A stretch of 64,000 nt of DNA from Cytobacillus massiliigabonensis (GCF_900199725.1 NZ_LT904904.1:1765932-1829931); one strand, 5' to 3'. Counted from the stretch's first letter, positions 18,428-27,687 are shown. Translations and numbers: made by a program. The notes: generated from the sequence alone by a model not told the origin.

Positions 18428-18545
18428 GTGTCTAGCTTCAGCGCCTAGGGGCTCTCGGGTCTAAGCCAAACCGTCAAGAAGGTTAATTAAAGTACAACCT
18501 TTCTGCCGGCTCGACTTATGCATGTCGCCCTTGATCAAGGCACTT
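18428..18545 (+). repeat. Interspersed repeat family 1, copy in the hbs leader
   Basis: Begins TGTCTAGCTTCAGCGCCTAG and contains GGTCTAAGCC, a CCGTCAAGAAGGTTAATTAA block with the complementary AACCTT nearby, GGCTCGACTTATGCATGTCG, and ends TTGATCAAGGCACTT. This is the cleanest forward copy; the 500-base gap between spoIVA and hbs otherwise holds only AT-rich sequence and the candidate promoter at 18361. Confidence 0.75.
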
Positions 18546-18578
18546 TAAGTATTTCGTTTTTGGGAGGAGGTGAAAGGC

Positions 18579-18851
18579 ATGAATAAGACAGAACTAATTA
18601 ATGCAGTTGCTGAAAGCAGTGAGCTTTCTAAAAAGGACGCTACTAAAGCAGTTGATGCTGTTTTTGATGCAATCTTAGATGCTTTAAAAAATGGTGATAA
18701 AGTTCAACTAATTGGTTTCGGAAACTTTGAGGTACGTGAGCGTGCTGCTCGTAAAGGACGCAACCCTCAAACAGGTGAAGAAATCGAAATCGCTGCAAGC
18801 AAAGTACCTGCTTTCAAACCAGGTAAAGCATTGAAAGATGCAGTTAAATAA
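18579..18851 (+). CDS. hbs: Nucleoid protein HU (HBsu)
   Basis: Histone-like DNA-bending protein, major nucleoid component. The 90-aa protein has the HU signature [18 protein letters not shown] at about residues 46-63 and the C-terminal [12 protein letters not shown]. The ATG at 18579 is preceded by GGAGGTGAAAGG; a GTG nine bases earlier overlaps the ribosome-binding site. Confidence 0.97.
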   Translation: MNKTELINAVAESSELSKKDATKAVDAVFDAILDALKNGDKVQLIGFGNFEVRERAARKGRNPQTGEEIEIAASKVPAFKPGKALKDAVK

Positions 18852-18883
18852 GTACATAATGTGCTAAAAGCTTTTGCTTGAGC

Positions 18884-18914
18884 TAAAACCGCGACTTGCT
18901 CGCGGTTTTTTCTT
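18884..18914 (+). terminator. Terminator after hbs
   Basis: AAAACCGCGA pairs with TCGCGGTTTT over a five-base loop, then T-rich. Confidence 0.9.
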
Positions 18915-19006
18915 TTGAAAAAAATCTCTTTATAATTTAGCATAAAAATTAATGGATAATCTTACAATTTTACACAGATTATCTGTATGGTAAGCTTCCG
19001 CATTTC

Positions 19007-19188
19007 TTTGTCTAGCTCCAGCGGCTACCCCCGACGTACAGGACGTACTAGTATCGACAAAGGGACAGGACGTCGGGCTTTTGTCGACCTCGAGGTCACA
19101 AGTCAAGCCTCCCTGAAAGATAAAGAACATCTTTCTGAGAGGCTCGTCTTGTGCTTGTCTGGGGTGAGCAAGCAGCTTCCGTTTTTCT
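19007..19188 (+). repeat. Interspersed repeat family 1, enlarged copy in the hbs-folE gap
   Basis: Starts TGTCTAGCTCCAGCGGCTA and ends GCAGCTTCCGTTTTTC, so both family ends are present. The interior is larger and different: it holds short nested repeats of GGACGTAC/GGACGTCGG type, and an AAAGA-TAAAGAACATC-TTTCTGAGAGG hairpin instead of the usual central hairpin. It fills most of the 421-base gap between hbs and folE. Confidence 0.65.
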
Positions 19189-19210
19189 TTTTTTGCTAGT
19201 AACGAAATGA

Positions 19211-19240
19211 TTGTGCTAATATGGACATATTACGTTAGAT
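19211..19240 (+). promoter_or_regulatory. Candidate sigma-A promoter of folE
   Basis: TTGTGC and TTAGAT are separated by 18 bases, just after the repeat element and 33 bases before folE. Confidence 0.35.
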
Positions 19241-19272
19241 TTAGATAGTTGTGAACTTGAGGAGGATGTATG

Positions 19273-19839
19273 ATGGCTGAGGTAAATCGTGCGCAGATTG
19301 AGGATGCAGTACGTTTAATATTAGAAGCAATTGGGGAGGACCCTAATCGTGAGGGGCTGCTCGATACCCCAAAAAGAGTGGCTAAAATGTATGAAGAGGT
19401 ATTCCAAGGTTTGAATCAAGATCCAAAGGAATATTTTGAAACGGTATTTGGGGAGGACCATGAAGAAGTTGTACTAGTGAAGGATATTCCTTTTTACTCC
19501 ATGTGTGAACATCATCTTGTCCCTTTTTATGGCAAAGCCCATGTTGCTTATATTCCTAGGAACGGAAAGGTAACAGGATTAAGCAAGCTGGCAAGAGCAG
19601 TGGACGCAGTTGCTAAAAGACCACAGCTGCAAGAACGAATAACATCAACCATTGCGGAGTCAATTTTAGAGAAGCTAGATCCGCATGGAGTGATGGTTGT
19701 TGTAGAAGCAGAGCATATGTGCATGACGATGCGTGGTGTAAAGAAGCCGGGCTCGCAAACTGTAACTACTGCAGTAAGAGGCGTATTTGCTGATGACGAA
19801 AGAGCACGTGCTGAAGTGCTTTCATTGATTAAGTTCTAA
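19273..19839 (+). CDS. folE: GTP cyclohydrolase I
   Basis: Converts GTP to 7,8-dihydroneopterin triphosphate, the first step of folate synthesis (MtrA in B. subtilis). The 188-aa protein has the zinc and active-site residues in [10 protein letters not shown] (Cys78, His80, His81) and EHMCMTMRG. The second of two adjacent ATG codons is chosen by spacing from GAGGAGG and by alignment with known N-termini. It is followed 32 bases later by mtrB, the classic mtrAB pair. Confidence 0.95.
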   Translation: MAEVNRAQIEDAVRLILEAIGEDPNREGLLDTPKRVAKMYEEVFQGLNQDPKEYFETVFGEDHEEVVLVKDIPFYSMCEHHLVPFYGKAHVAYIPRNGKVTGLSKLARAVDAVAKRPQLQERITSTIAESILEKLDPHGVMVVVEAEHMCMTMRGVKKPGSQTVTTAVRGVFADDERARAEVLSLIKF

Positions 19840-19871
19840 AATTAAATAACCATAAGCAAAAGGGTGTTTAT

Positions 19872-20108
19872 ATGGAGAATAGAATTCAAGTAGGAAATGA
19901 GTATGTCATTATTAAAGCAAAAGAGGATGGCGTAAATGTGATTGGGTTGACAAGAGGGTCAGACACTAGATTTCATCATTCTGAGAAACTTGATCATGGA
20001 GAAGTCATGATTGCTCAATTTACCGAGCATACATCTGCAATAAAAATTAGAGGAAATGCAGTAATCATGACTGCTTATGGTGAAGTAGAGAGCGAATCAA
20101 AAAAGTAA
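19872..20108 (+). CDS. mtrB: Transcription attenuation protein MtrB (TRAP)
   Basis: Tryptophan-activated RNA-binding protein that forms an 11-mer ring and binds GAG/UAG repeats in trp leader RNA. The 78-aa protein keeps the RNA-contacting lysines and arginine (Lys39, Lys58, Arg60, offset by two from B. subtilis numbering) within [10 protein letters not shown] and TSAIKIRG. Its presence predicts a TRAP-controlled trp operon, which is not in its usual place in this window. Confidence 0.96.
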   Translation: MENRIQVGNEYVIIKAKEDGVNVIGLTRGSDTRFHHSEKLDHGEVMIAQFTEHTSAIKIRGNAVIMTAYGEVESESKK

Positions 20109-20163
20109 ATTTTCTCTAAATGTTAATAAACGTTCACAAAGCCGCTGTTTCTTTGAAAATTCC

Positions 20164-20193
20164 CTGACATTGAATTGTAATATATGATATAAT
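20164..20193 (+). promoter_or_regulatory. Candidate sigma-A promoter of hepS-menG-hepT
   Basis: CTGACA and TATAAT are separated by 18 bases, 115 bases before hepS. Confidence 0.5.
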
Positions 20194-20308
20194 GGTCTCT
20201 GCCTTATGTATACGTAAATATGGACTAGTAAAGGATCTTATTTCCTTTAATATAAATAGAGATCGCATGAAACGAAGAAGAAAACTCAGGGAAAACAAGG
20301 GTGATTGA

Positions 20309-21124
20309 ATGCAAAACATGATGGTTAAATTAGCAGATGTGAAAGAGCAAATCAATGAAAAGATTAAGCACCCTTATTTACTTAAGCACATTGAAACGCC
20401 AATAATCGATGAAGACAAGCTTTTGCTTCTTCTTTCGCTTCTAAATAAAGGGACTATCCCAGAATTAATTGCGAAAAAATATTGCATAACAATCATGCTT
20501 ATTCAAATTGCCCTTGATACTCATGAGCTTGTATCGAATCACAAACTAGATTCTGAAGAACTTAAGTCTAGGCAGCTTACCGTACTTGCTGGTGTATATT
20601 ATAGCGGATTGTATTATAAGATTCTTGCCGGTATTGATGATATTGAAATGATTCGTTCATTAGCTGAAGGGATAAAAGAGGTAAATGAACACAAAATTTC
20701 ACTCTATCAAAAATCAGCTAATACTTTAGATGGGTTAATGAATGATGTGAAAATGATTGAATCTTCTTTATTTGTTAAGGTCGCTTCTTATTTGGATGTC
20801 ACGGAATGGAGTGATTTTTCATCCAACCTTTTATTCATAAAAAGGCTAAATGCTGAAAGAGAAATGTTCTTGCAAGGAAGAAAGTCAATTGTTTTTGAAG
20901 CAATTAGAAATATAATCGCTGAAAATGAAAAATATCATGTGTCTAAAGAGCAAGATAAGGATTTGCTTGCCATTTGTGATCATTATATCGATTTTTCAAA
21001 AAAGCTCATTCAAAAGCACACGATGAAGTTCCCGATAATGGACGACGAATTATTAGGCAGAAAAATTCAGGCGATACTTGGTAAGAATGAATCCTATGCA
21101 AATACATTTGTGGAAGAAGGGTAA
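20309..21124 (+). CDS. hepS: Heptaprenyl diphosphate synthase component I
   Basis: Non-catalytic small subunit of the heterodimeric C35 prenyl synthase that makes the menaquinone-7 side chain. The 271-aa helical protein lacks DDxxD motifs, as expected for component I. AAGGGTGATTG precedes the ATG. It is followed at once by menG and then hepT, the conserved menaquinone gene order. Confidence 0.88.
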   Translation: MQNMMVKLADVKEQINEKIKHPYLLKHIETPIIDEDKLLLLLSLLNKGTIPELIAKKYCITIMLIQIALDTHELVSNHKLDSEELKSRQLTVLAGVYYSGLYYKILAGIDDIEMIRSLAEGIKEVNEHKISLYQKSANTLDGLMNDVKMIESSLFVKVASYLDVTEWSDFSSNLLFIKRLNAEREMFLQGRKSIVFEAIRNIIAENEKYHVSKEQDKDLLAICDHYIDFSKKLIQKHTMKFPIMDDELLGRKIQAILGKNESYANTFVEEG

Positions 21125-21128
21125 GCAG

Positions 21129-21836
21129 ATGCAGCAATCAAAAGAAGAACGTGTCCATCATGTATTCGAAAAGATATATGGGAATTATGACAAAATGAAT
21201 TCAGTCATTAGCTTTCAGCAGCATTTAAGATGGCGAAAAGATACAATGAAGAGAATGAACGTCCAAAAAGGTGCAAAGGCACTTGATGTGTGCTGTGGAA
21301 CAGCTGATTGGACGATTGCAATGGCTGAAGCAGTTGGAGATAATGGCCAAGTGATCGGTCTAGACTTCAGTAAAAATATGCTGAAAATTGGAGAACAAAA
21401 AGTAAAAGATTTGAATCTAAAACAAGTCCAGCTTGTACATGGAAATGCGATGGAACTGCCTTTTCCTGATAACACATTTGATTATGTAACAATCGGATTT
21501 GGTCTGCGAAATGTTCCCGATTATTTACAAGTGTTGAAAGAAATGAATCGTGTTGTAAAGCCGGGAGGATTGGCTGTTTGTCTTGAAACATCACAGCCAA
21601 CAATGATTGGTTTTAAACAAGCTTATTACTTCTATTTCCGCTTTATTATGCCGTTGTTTGGTAAAATTTTTGCAAAAAGCTATAAAGAATATTCTTGGCT
21701 GCAAGAATCTGCACGAGACTTCCCAGGAATGAAGGAGCTTGCCCGCATGTTCGAAAATGCTGGTTTTGATCAGGTTAGCTATAAACCATATACTGGGGGA
21801 GTAGCAGCTGTTCATATAGGGAAAAAAGAAAAATAA
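21129..21836 (+). CDS. menG: Demethylmenaquinone methyltransferase
   Basis: SAM-dependent C-methylation of demethylmenaquinone, last step of menaquinone synthesis. The 235-aa protein has the SAM-binding motif [11 protein letters not shown] (about residues 49-59), GNAMELPF, and the UbiE/COQ5 signature [10 protein letters not shown]. The start [17 protein letters not shown] matches the family; upstream in-frame ATGs lie inside hepS. Confidence 0.95.
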   Translation: MQQSKEERVHHVFEKIYGNYDKMNSVISFQQHLRWRKDTMKRMNVQKGAKALDVCCGTADWTIAMAEAVGDNGQVIGLDFSKNMLKIGEQKVKDLNLKQVQLVHGNAMELPFPDNTFDYVTIGFGLRNVPDYLQVLKEMNRVVKPGGLAVCLETSQPTMIGFKQAYYFYFRFIMPLFGKIFAKSYKEYSWLQESARDFPGMKELARMFENAGFDQVSYKPYTGGVAAVHIGKKEK

Positions 21837-21931
21837 TATTTTTCTGAATGCTTTTTCATAGGAATGTTTGTGCATATAATAACATGATGTATGGAAGCGG
21901 CAGACAGGATATAAGCTGGGTGAGTATAGAT

Positions 21932-22894
21932 ATGAAGTTGAAAATGATGTATTCATTTTTGAATTCAGATTTAACGATAATTGAAGAAGCACTTGAGGAG
22001 ACAGTTCAAGCAGAGTCTCCTTTATTGCATCAAGCATCCTTGCATTTATTAAAAGCCGGGGGAAAACGAATCCGCCCAGTTTTTGTTTTGCTAGCTGGAA
22101 AGTTTGGAAATTATGATATCAGTAAAATAAAAAATGTTGCTGTATCGCTCGAACTAATTCATATGGCCTCACTTGTTCATGATGATGTCATTGATGATGC
22201 TGAACTAAGAAGGGGCAAACCTACGATAAAGGCAAAATGGGATAACCGCATTGCAATGTATACAGGGGATTATATATTTGCGCGCGCGCTTGAATTAATG
22301 ACCAAGATTGAAAAGCCATTTGCTCATCAAATTTTAGCGGATACATTGGTTGAGCTATGTATTGGTGAAATTGAGCAAATTAAAGATAAATACAATTTTG
22401 ATCAAAATGTACGTAACTATTTTCGCAGGATTAAAAGAAAAACAGCTATCTTAATTGCAGTCAGCTGCCAGCTAGGTGCGATTGCAGCAGATGTTTCCGA
22501 TGAGGTACATAAAAAGCTTTACCAATTTGGCTACTATGTTGGGATGTCTTATCAAATTATTGATGATGTGCTTGATTTTACTGGCACAGAGAAACAGCTT
22601 GGAAAGCCAGCAGGTGATGATCTTCACCAAGGCAATATTACACTTCCTGTTTTATTTGCGATGAAGAATGAAAAGATTCGCGAAAAAATAGTGAAAGTTC
22701 ATGCGGCAACAGAGCGTGAGGAAATGGAACAAATTATAACTTTGATAAAGGATTCCGGTGCAATTGAAAAGTCATTGAAGGTAAGTGACAATTACTTAAA
22801 TAAAGCACTTGAAATCTTAAATGAACTTCCGCATAATCGAGCAAAGAAAACACTAAGAGATATTGCAAATATGATTGGTAAACGTAAGTTTTAA
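21932..22894 (+). CDS. hepT: Heptaprenyl diphosphate synthase component II
   Basis: Catalytic subunit that adds four IPP units to farnesyl diphosphate. The 320-aa protein has the two aspartate-rich motifs DDVIDDAELRRG (first) and QIIDDVLDF (second), GGKRIRP, and the C-terminal GKRKF. The ATG at 21932 gives the usual length; the frame extends to 21848 but without a ribosome-binding site. The site before 21932 is weak (GGGTGAG). Confidence 0.94.
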   Translation: MKLKMMYSFLNSDLTIIEEALEETVQAESPLLHQASLHLLKAGGKRIRPVFVLLAGKFGNYDISKIKNVAVSLELIHMASLVHDDVIDDAELRRGKPTIKAKWDNRIAMYTGDYIFARALELMTKIEKPFAHQILADTLVELCIGEIEQIKDKYNFDQNVRNYFRRIKRKTAILIAVSCQLGAIAADVSDEVHKKLYQFGYYVGMSYQIIDDVLDFTGTEKQLGKPAGDDLHQGNITLPVLFAMKNEKIREKIVKVHAATEREEMEQIITLIKDSGAIEKSLKVSDNYLNKALEILNELPHNRAKKTLRDIANMIGKRKF

Positions 22895-22913
22895 AAGCTG
22901 TTTTCCGAATATA

Positions 22914-22942
22914 TTGCTAAATTATCAAAAAAATGTTACTAT
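22914..22942 (+). promoter_or_regulatory. Candidate sigma-A promoter of ndk
   Basis: TTGCTA and TACTAT are separated by 17 bases, 57 bases before the ndk start. Confidence 0.5.
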
Positions 22943-22999
22943 TTTCATGGGTTGTCTTCTTAGGTAATTCACTATACATATGTTTTAGGAGTGGAGATC

Positions 23000-23446
23000 A
23001 TGGAAAAAACATTTTTAATGGTAAAGCCTGATGGTGTTCAACGTAATTTAATTGGAGAGATTGTCTCTCGTTTCGAAAAGAAAGGGTTTCAACTTGTAGG
23101 CGGTAAGCTTATGAGCATTCCGCAAGCGCTTGCAGAAGAGCATTACGGTGAACATAAAGAGCGCCCATTCTTTGGAGAATTAGTTGACTTTATTACTTCT
23201 GGACCTGTATTTGCAATGGTTTGGGAAGGTGAAAATGTCATCGCAACAGCGCGGCTTATGATGGGATCTACTAATCCTAAAGATGCAGCACCAGGAACAA
23301 TCCGCGGCGACTTCGGAATTACAGTAGGTAAGAATGTCATTCACGGCTCCGACTCACCAGCAAGTGCTGAACGAGAAATCGGTCTATTCTTTAAAGAGGA
23401 AGAACTTGTTGAATACGCTAAACTAATAAATGAATGGATCAATTAA
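23000..23446 (+). CDS. ndk: Nucleoside diphosphate kinase
   Basis: Transfers the gamma-phosphate between nucleoside tri- and diphosphates. The 148-aa protein carries the catalytic histidine in NVIHGSDS (His115) and the Kpn-loop region. The ATG at 23000 is chosen over a GTG at 22991, which overlaps the TTAGGAGTGGAG ribosome-binding site. In B. subtilis cheR follows; here a five-gene cassette intervenes. Confidence 0.97.
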   Translation: MEKTFLMVKPDGVQRNLIGEIVSRFEKKGFQLVGGKLMSIPQALAEEHYGEHKERPFFGELVDFITSGPVFAMVWEGENVIATARLMMGSTNPKDAAPGTIRGDFGITVGKNVIHGSDSPASAEREIGLFFKEEELVEYAKLINEWIN

Positions 23447-23457
23447 TTGATCTATTG

Positions 23458-23490
23458 AAAGGCACTTGCTTGGAGCGAGTGCCTTTTTTA
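23458..23490 (+). terminator. Terminator after ndk
   Basis: GGCACTTGCT pairs with AGCGAGTGCC (one G-U), flanked by AAA and a T run. Confidence 0.88.
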
Positions 23491-23566
23491 ATGCTCGTGA
23501 TGATATTTCCATATTGACCAATGATATCCAATTTGTTACGTTAAATCCATCAAAATTTTTAAGCTG

Positions 23567-24673
23567 ATGGGTGGTATAAATTTGCTTCCTTTTTGTATTC
23601 GCTTTATTATTTTAATCGCGCTTTGGGCACTAATTATTTTGTCTCCAAACAAGAATTCTGGTGTGTTCGTACTTCTCTTCTGTGCGCTCTCATTATCTAT
23701 TTATTTCCTTTTCCCTCTCTTTAAGAAAAAGCTGCCTATTACCTTAGTGTTACTTGCTATTACATTCGTATATGCATTTTTATTAGAGGAACAGCTTATT
23801 CCATTTTTTTTATTGCTAATTTTCTTATATAGTCTAGAGGCAGCCTTTTATTTATCTCCTCCCTATTTTCGCAGCTTACTAATAGGAGTAAATATTGTTT
23901 TATTAGCTTACTTTGCTGTAATGGTGGGCTCAGTAAATAGCATACTAGCAGGTTTGATTATTATGACCATTCTATTATTCTGTACTTTTTGCTATTTAAA
24001 TACTAACTACTTCAATTTCATTCATCAATCTCAATTATATGAACAGCTTATTGATGAATATAGAAAGGTAAAAAGATATGCTGCCCAAAATGAAAAGGCA
24101 GTACGGATGGAGGAAAGGACACGAATCGCACGTGAAATGCATGATTCAGTCGGACATAAGCTAACGGCTTTAAGCATGCAGCTAGAGATACTCCTTATGA
24201 ATGAAAAAAATGATGTCCTTCATACGATGAAGGACATTGTTAATGAAAGTTTGGAAGAGACAAGAAAGGCTGTTAGAGCTTTAAATATAGATGATGTCGA
24301 AGGAATATCTTCAGTTATCCAGCTAATAAGAAAACTGGAATCTGAAAGTCACTTACGAGTTCATTTTACAACGAAACAGGGGGCTTTGAGTGTCGCTTTA
24401 TCAAATCAAAATAGTATCGTTTTATACAGGGTTTTACAGGAATCTTTAACAAATGCAATGAAGTATGGACAATCTAGGGAAGTGTTTGTCACATTAGGCA
24501 CTTCACCGCTTGGTCATTTATATTTTGATATTAGAAATTCATATGATCATATAAAACCATTTCATGAAGGCTTCGGGCTGAAAAATATGAGGCAAAGGGT
24601 AGAAGAAGTGGGCGGTTCTATCGAAATTTATCAGTTAGATCAAATCTTTATTATCGAAGGATCATTGCCGTAG
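23567..24673 (+). CDS. Sensor histidine kinase, NarL-partner type (LnrJ/YfiJ-like)
   Basis: The 368-aa protein has five to six membrane segments in residues 10-145, a short linker, a HisKA_3 phosphoacceptor domain (MEERTRIAREMHDSVGHKLT, His192) and a C-terminal ATPase domain with N-box QESLTNAMKYG and GFGLKNMRQRVEEVGG. The usual D-G-x-G (G1) stretch is replaced by DIRNSYDH, which is atypical. It is followed by its response regulator and an ABC-2 exporter, the arrangement of B. subtilis lnrJKLMN (yfiJKLMN), which senses linear polyene antibiotics. The start is uncertain; ribosome-binding sites for the ATG and a TTG at 23582 are both weak. Confidence 0.8.
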   Translation: MGGINLLPFCIRFIILIALWALIILSPNKNSGVFVLLFCALSLSIYFLFPLFKKKLPITLVLLAITFVYAFLLEEQLIPFFLLLIFLYSLEAAFYLSPPYFRSLLIGVNIVLLAYFAVMVGSVNSILAGLIIMTILLFCTFCYLNTNYFNFIHQSQLYEQLIDEYRKVKRYAAQNEKAVRMEERTRIAREMHDSVGHKLTALSMQLEILLMNEKNDVLHTMKDIVNESLEETRKAVRALNIDDVEGISSVIQLIRKLESESHLRVHFTTKQGALSVALSNQNSIVLYRVLQESLTNAMKYGQSREVFVTLGTSPLGHLYFDIRNSYDHIKPFHEGFGLKNMRQRVEEVGGSIEIYQLDQIFIIEGSLP

Positions 24674-24680
24674 AGGAGAG

Positions 24681-25319
24681 ATGAGTTTGATTCGTGTATT
24701 AATAGTAGAAGACCAAAGCATCGTCCGCCAAGGATTAAAAATGATTCTTGAACAAAACGAGCAATTTATCGTTGTTGGAGAAGCGGAAAATGGAGTAGAA
24801 GCAATTGATTATTTAGAAAATTATCTTGTGGATGTTGTTTTAATGGATATACGGATGCCAAAAATGAATGGGATTGAGGCAGCTCATAAAATAAAAGAAA
24901 GGTGGCCGAATGTTAAGATCCTCATTCTAACAACATTTAATGATGAGGAATATGCACTCCAAGCCTTAAAAGTGGGTGTGGATGGATTTTTGTTAAAAAC
25001 ATCAGACGGACATAAGCTAATTAGTTCAATAAAAAGCTGTCTTGATGGTGGCATGGCAATACATGAGCAAGTGGCAGCCAAGGTGCTTCCGAGGCTGCTA
25101 GAAAAACCAGAAATCGATTCCATTGATATTCATTTAACTCCAAGAGAATTAGTGATTACAAAGCTGGTTGGAAGAGGAAAGACGAATAAGGAAATTGCAG
25201 GTGAACTCTATTTGTCCATTGGTACGGTTAAAAATCATCTAACACAGATTTTGCAAAAGCTTGGCTTAAGGGATCGCACACAGCTCGCGATCTTTGCTAT
25301 TAAGCATGATCTTTTATAA
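24681..25319 (+). CDS. Response regulator, NarL/FixJ family (LnrK/YfiK-like)
   Basis: Two-domain transcription factor of 212 aa. The receiver domain (1-120) has the phosphoacceptor Asp56 in LMDIRMP and Lys106 in LLKTSDG; the C-terminal LuxR-type HTH contains LTPRELVITKLVGRGKTNKEI and GTVKNHLTQILQKL. AGAGGAGAG precedes the ATG seven bases after the kinase gene. It probably activates the ABC genes downstream. Confidence 0.88.
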   Translation: MSLIRVLIVEDQSIVRQGLKMILEQNEQFIVVGEAENGVEAIDYLENYLVDVVLMDIRMPKMNGIEAAHKIKERWPNVKILILTTFNDEEYALQALKVGVDGFLLKTSDGHKLISSIKSCLDGGMAIHEQVAAKVLPRLLEKPEIDSIDIHLTPRELVITKLVGRGKTNKEIAGELYLSIGTVKNHLTQILQKLGLRDRTQLAIFAIKHDLL

Positions 25320-25334
25320 ATGAATGCCTTGTTA

Positions 25335-25367
25335 ATAAGCTATGTCAGTTGGCGTAGCTTTTTCTTA
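25335..25367 (+). terminator. Terminator after the response regulator gene
   Basis: AAGCTATGTC pairs with GGCGTAGCTT (two G-U pairs) around AGTT, followed by TTTCTT. It separates the two-component genes from the transporter genes. Confidence 0.7.
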
Positions 25368-25445
25368 TGACATAATAATGACGGAGGTCATGGGTATGGA
25401 AATTTTTAGTGACTTAGGGCAGTGTAGGAAGTTTTAAATTTTTTC

Positions 25446-25462
25446 TATACTAATCATGTATA
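25446..25462. promoter_or_regulatory. Inverted repeat TATAC-N7-GTATA before the ABC transporter operon
   Basis: TATAC (25446-25450) and GTATA (25458-25462) flank TAATCAT, 15 bases before the ATPase start. TATACT may also act as a -10 box; no -35 box is obvious, which fits a promoter needing activation. A near-identical inverted repeat lies at 28863-28879, after the operon. Confidence 0.4.
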
Positions 25463-25476
25463 AAGGAGGGAATTTC

Positions 25477-26409
25477 ATGTTAGAAGTAGTGGATCTATCC
25501 AAGCATTTTAAAAATAAAAAGGCAGTTAAAGGAGTTAATCTGTATTTGGAAAAAGGGGAGACGGTTGGTTTACTAGGTCCAAATGGTGCAGGGAAGTCAA
25601 CAACGATATCATTAATCTCTTCATTGGTTCATCCAACGAGCGGGGATGTTCGGCTTAAAAATGAAAGTATTGTAAGGAAACCAGAGAAAATTAGAAAAAT
25701 TCTTGGTGTCGTTCCTCAGGATATTGCTCTGTATATGGATTTAACAGCTGAAGAGAATCTCGAGTTTTTTGGAAGGATCCATCGTATTAAAAAAAAGGAA
25801 TTACAGAGAAAAGTCAAAGAGGTATTAGATATTATCGGTCTTACTGATCGAAAAAAAGATTTGGTAAAAACATTCTCTGGTGGGATGAAAAGACGTTTAA
25901 ATATTGGCGTATCCTTGCTTCATGAACCCGAGCTTCTCATCATGGATGAGCCGACAGTAGGCATTGATCCCCAATCAAGGAATTATATCCTTGATACAGT
26001 CAAACGATTAAATATGGAAAAAAATATGACTGTTTTATATACAAGTCATTATATGGAGGAAGTAGAGTATTTGTGTGACCGCATATATATTATGGACCAT
26101 GGCGAAGTAATCGCAGCAGGAACGAAGGAAGAAATTAAAGGCATACTATCGGCGGAGCAATCTATTGCAATGAAAGTAGAAATCCTGAAAGGGGAATATC
26201 TTCAACTACTGCAAGCTCTTCCAAATATAAAAAGTATATCGGTTCAAGATCCTTCTATTACTTTGATCGTTCCAAAAAAGGCAAATATTCTAAAAGACCT
26301 TTTCAGATTAGCGGAAGAAACAAAAACAAATATCATCTCAGTTCATATTGAAACACCTACTTTAGAAGATGTATTCCTCCATTTAACAGGCAGACAATTA
26401 AGGGATTAG
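25477..26409 (+). CDS. ABC transporter ATPase (LnrL/YfiL-like)
   Basis: Nucleotide-binding subunit of an ABC-2 exporter. The 310-aa protein has Walker A GPNGAGKST at residues 34-42, Q-loop VVPQD, signature FSGGMKRR, Walker B LLIMDEPTVG, and H-loop SHYMEE, plus a C-terminal extension of about 90 residues common in drug-exporter ATPases. GGAGG precedes the ATG; a start at 25456 is upstream of that site. It is cotranscribed with two permeases. Confidence 0.88.
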   Translation: MLEVVDLSKHFKNKKAVKGVNLYLEKGETVGLLGPNGAGKSTTISLISSLVHPTSGDVRLKNESIVRKPEKIRKILGVVPQDIALYMDLTAEENLEFFGRIHRIKKKELQRKVKEVLDIIGLTDRKKDLVKTFSGGMKRRLNIGVSLLHEPELLIMDEPTVGIDPQSRNYILDTVKRLNMEKNMTVLYTSHYMEEVEYLCDRIYIMDHGEVIAAGTKEEIKGILSAEQSIAMKVEILKGEYLQLLQALPNIKSISVQDPSITLIVPKKANILKDLFRLAEETKTNIISVHIETPTLEDVFLHLTGRQLRD

Positions 26410-26424
26410 AAGGGAGGAACGAAA

Positions 26425-27687
26425 ATGATCATTCAATTAATAAAAAAAGAGTTGCTCATGGTTTGGAGGAGACCTCGTGAATTAGTTATCCTCCTCTTTA
26501 TGCCTTTTGTCCTTATTACTATATTAGGGGCTGCATTAGGTTCAATTATCAATGGCGATGCTCCAGATTTAGATATTAAACTAGCTGTTATACAAAAGGA
26601 TGATATTGATGATGGGGAAGAAAAAATGATTAAAAGAATAGAAGACCTGCCGATATCACCAGAAGAAAAAACAACAGCAATTGAAGGGATAAAAAGCTTC
26701 AATCCGATAAAAATCTTACGTGATGATATATTTGGAAGCGTGGAATTTAAAGATAGCATTCGAGTAGTAGAAATGGAGAGTGCTCCATCTGCAAAAGAAT
26801 CACTTGAATATAGTGGCGTACTTGAAGTTCCTGCAGGGTTTACAGAACAATTTTATCGTCATGCATTTTTAAATGAAGATGAGATCCCGAGTTTAAATCT
26901 TAAACTAAATGAATCATACACACTAGAGGGAGGCGTGCTGAATGATATATTTTCCTCATTTCAAGATAATATTTCATTATGGTCAGCTCTTCCGTCTCTA
27001 GGAATTGATCAGGAAATGCTTCAAAACAGCTTAATTTCCAAAGTGGGAAACATAGAAACGGTAACGAAGAAAAAGCCAATTAATGCCGTCACCTATTACG
27101 CAATTGGGATGTGCGTGATGTTTATGTTTTATGTAGCGGGAAATTCGGCAGCCTTGGCATTGGAAGAGAAGGAAAACCAGATTTATGGACGTATACTATT
27201 AGCTAACGTGCCCATCCCGACATTTTTCATAGGTATTTTTGTTTCGACGATTATTGTCACCTTTATACAAATGAATATATTGTTTGGCTTGTCAGCTCTC
27301 ATACATGATGTAAGATGGCCAAATACTTTCGATTATTTTGTTGTAACTCTTTGTTTGTGTTTGATGGTTGGGGGGTTCGCTGTTTTTATTTCAGCTATTA
27401 ATTATCGTTTGAATTCTAGAAGCGCAACTCAAGTATTTTCCAGCTTTTTAATACCAATTATTGCTTTCATCGGCGGAAGTTTTATCCCAGTTTCGCAAAT
27501 TGGCGGATTTTTTGAAACGATTTCTCAATACTCCCCTGGTGGCGCAGGAATTTCAGCCTACTATAAGATCATGCAAGGATACACTTTAAATGATATTTCG
27601 GTTCAATTGTTATCCGTTCTAATTACGACTATATTGTTGCTAGTATTAGCATTTTTGATCCAGCCAAGAAGAGGTGAATCGATATGA
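26425..27687 (+). CDS. ABC-2 type permease (LnrM/YfiM-like)
   Basis: The 420-aa protein has one N-terminal membrane helix, a large extracellular domain (about 45-225) and five to six C-terminal helices, the ABC-2 permease layout. It is followed by a second permease with a 4-base ATGA overlap, so the two probably form a heterodimer. GGGAGGAACG precedes the ATG. Substrate is inferred only from similarity of gene layout to the linearmycin exporter. Confidence 0.82.
   Translation: MIIQLIKKELLMVWRRPRELVILLFMPFVLITILGAALGSIINGDAPDLDIKLAVIQKDDIDDGEEKMIKRIEDLPISPEEKTTAIEGIKSFNPIKILRDDIFGSVEFKDSIRVVEMESAPSAKESLEYSGVLEVPAGFTEQFYRHAFLNEDEIPSLNLKLNESYTLEGGVLNDIFSSFQDNISLWSALPSLGIDQEMLQNSLISKVGNIETVTKKKPINAVTYYAIGMCVMFMFYVAGNSAALALEEKENQIYGRILLANVPIPTFFIGIFVSTIIVTFIQMNILFGLSALIHDVRWPNTFDYFVVTLCLCLMVGGFAVFISAINYRLNSRSATQVFSSFLIPIIAFIGGSFIPVSQIGGFFETISQYSPGGAGISAYYKIMQGYTLNDISVQLLSVLITTILLLVLAFLIQPRRGESI

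Noticed and set aside
21591-22037. 148-codon minus-strand reading frame across menG-hepT
   Set aside because: It lies opposite two well-supported genes, has no family resemblance and no ribosome-binding site.
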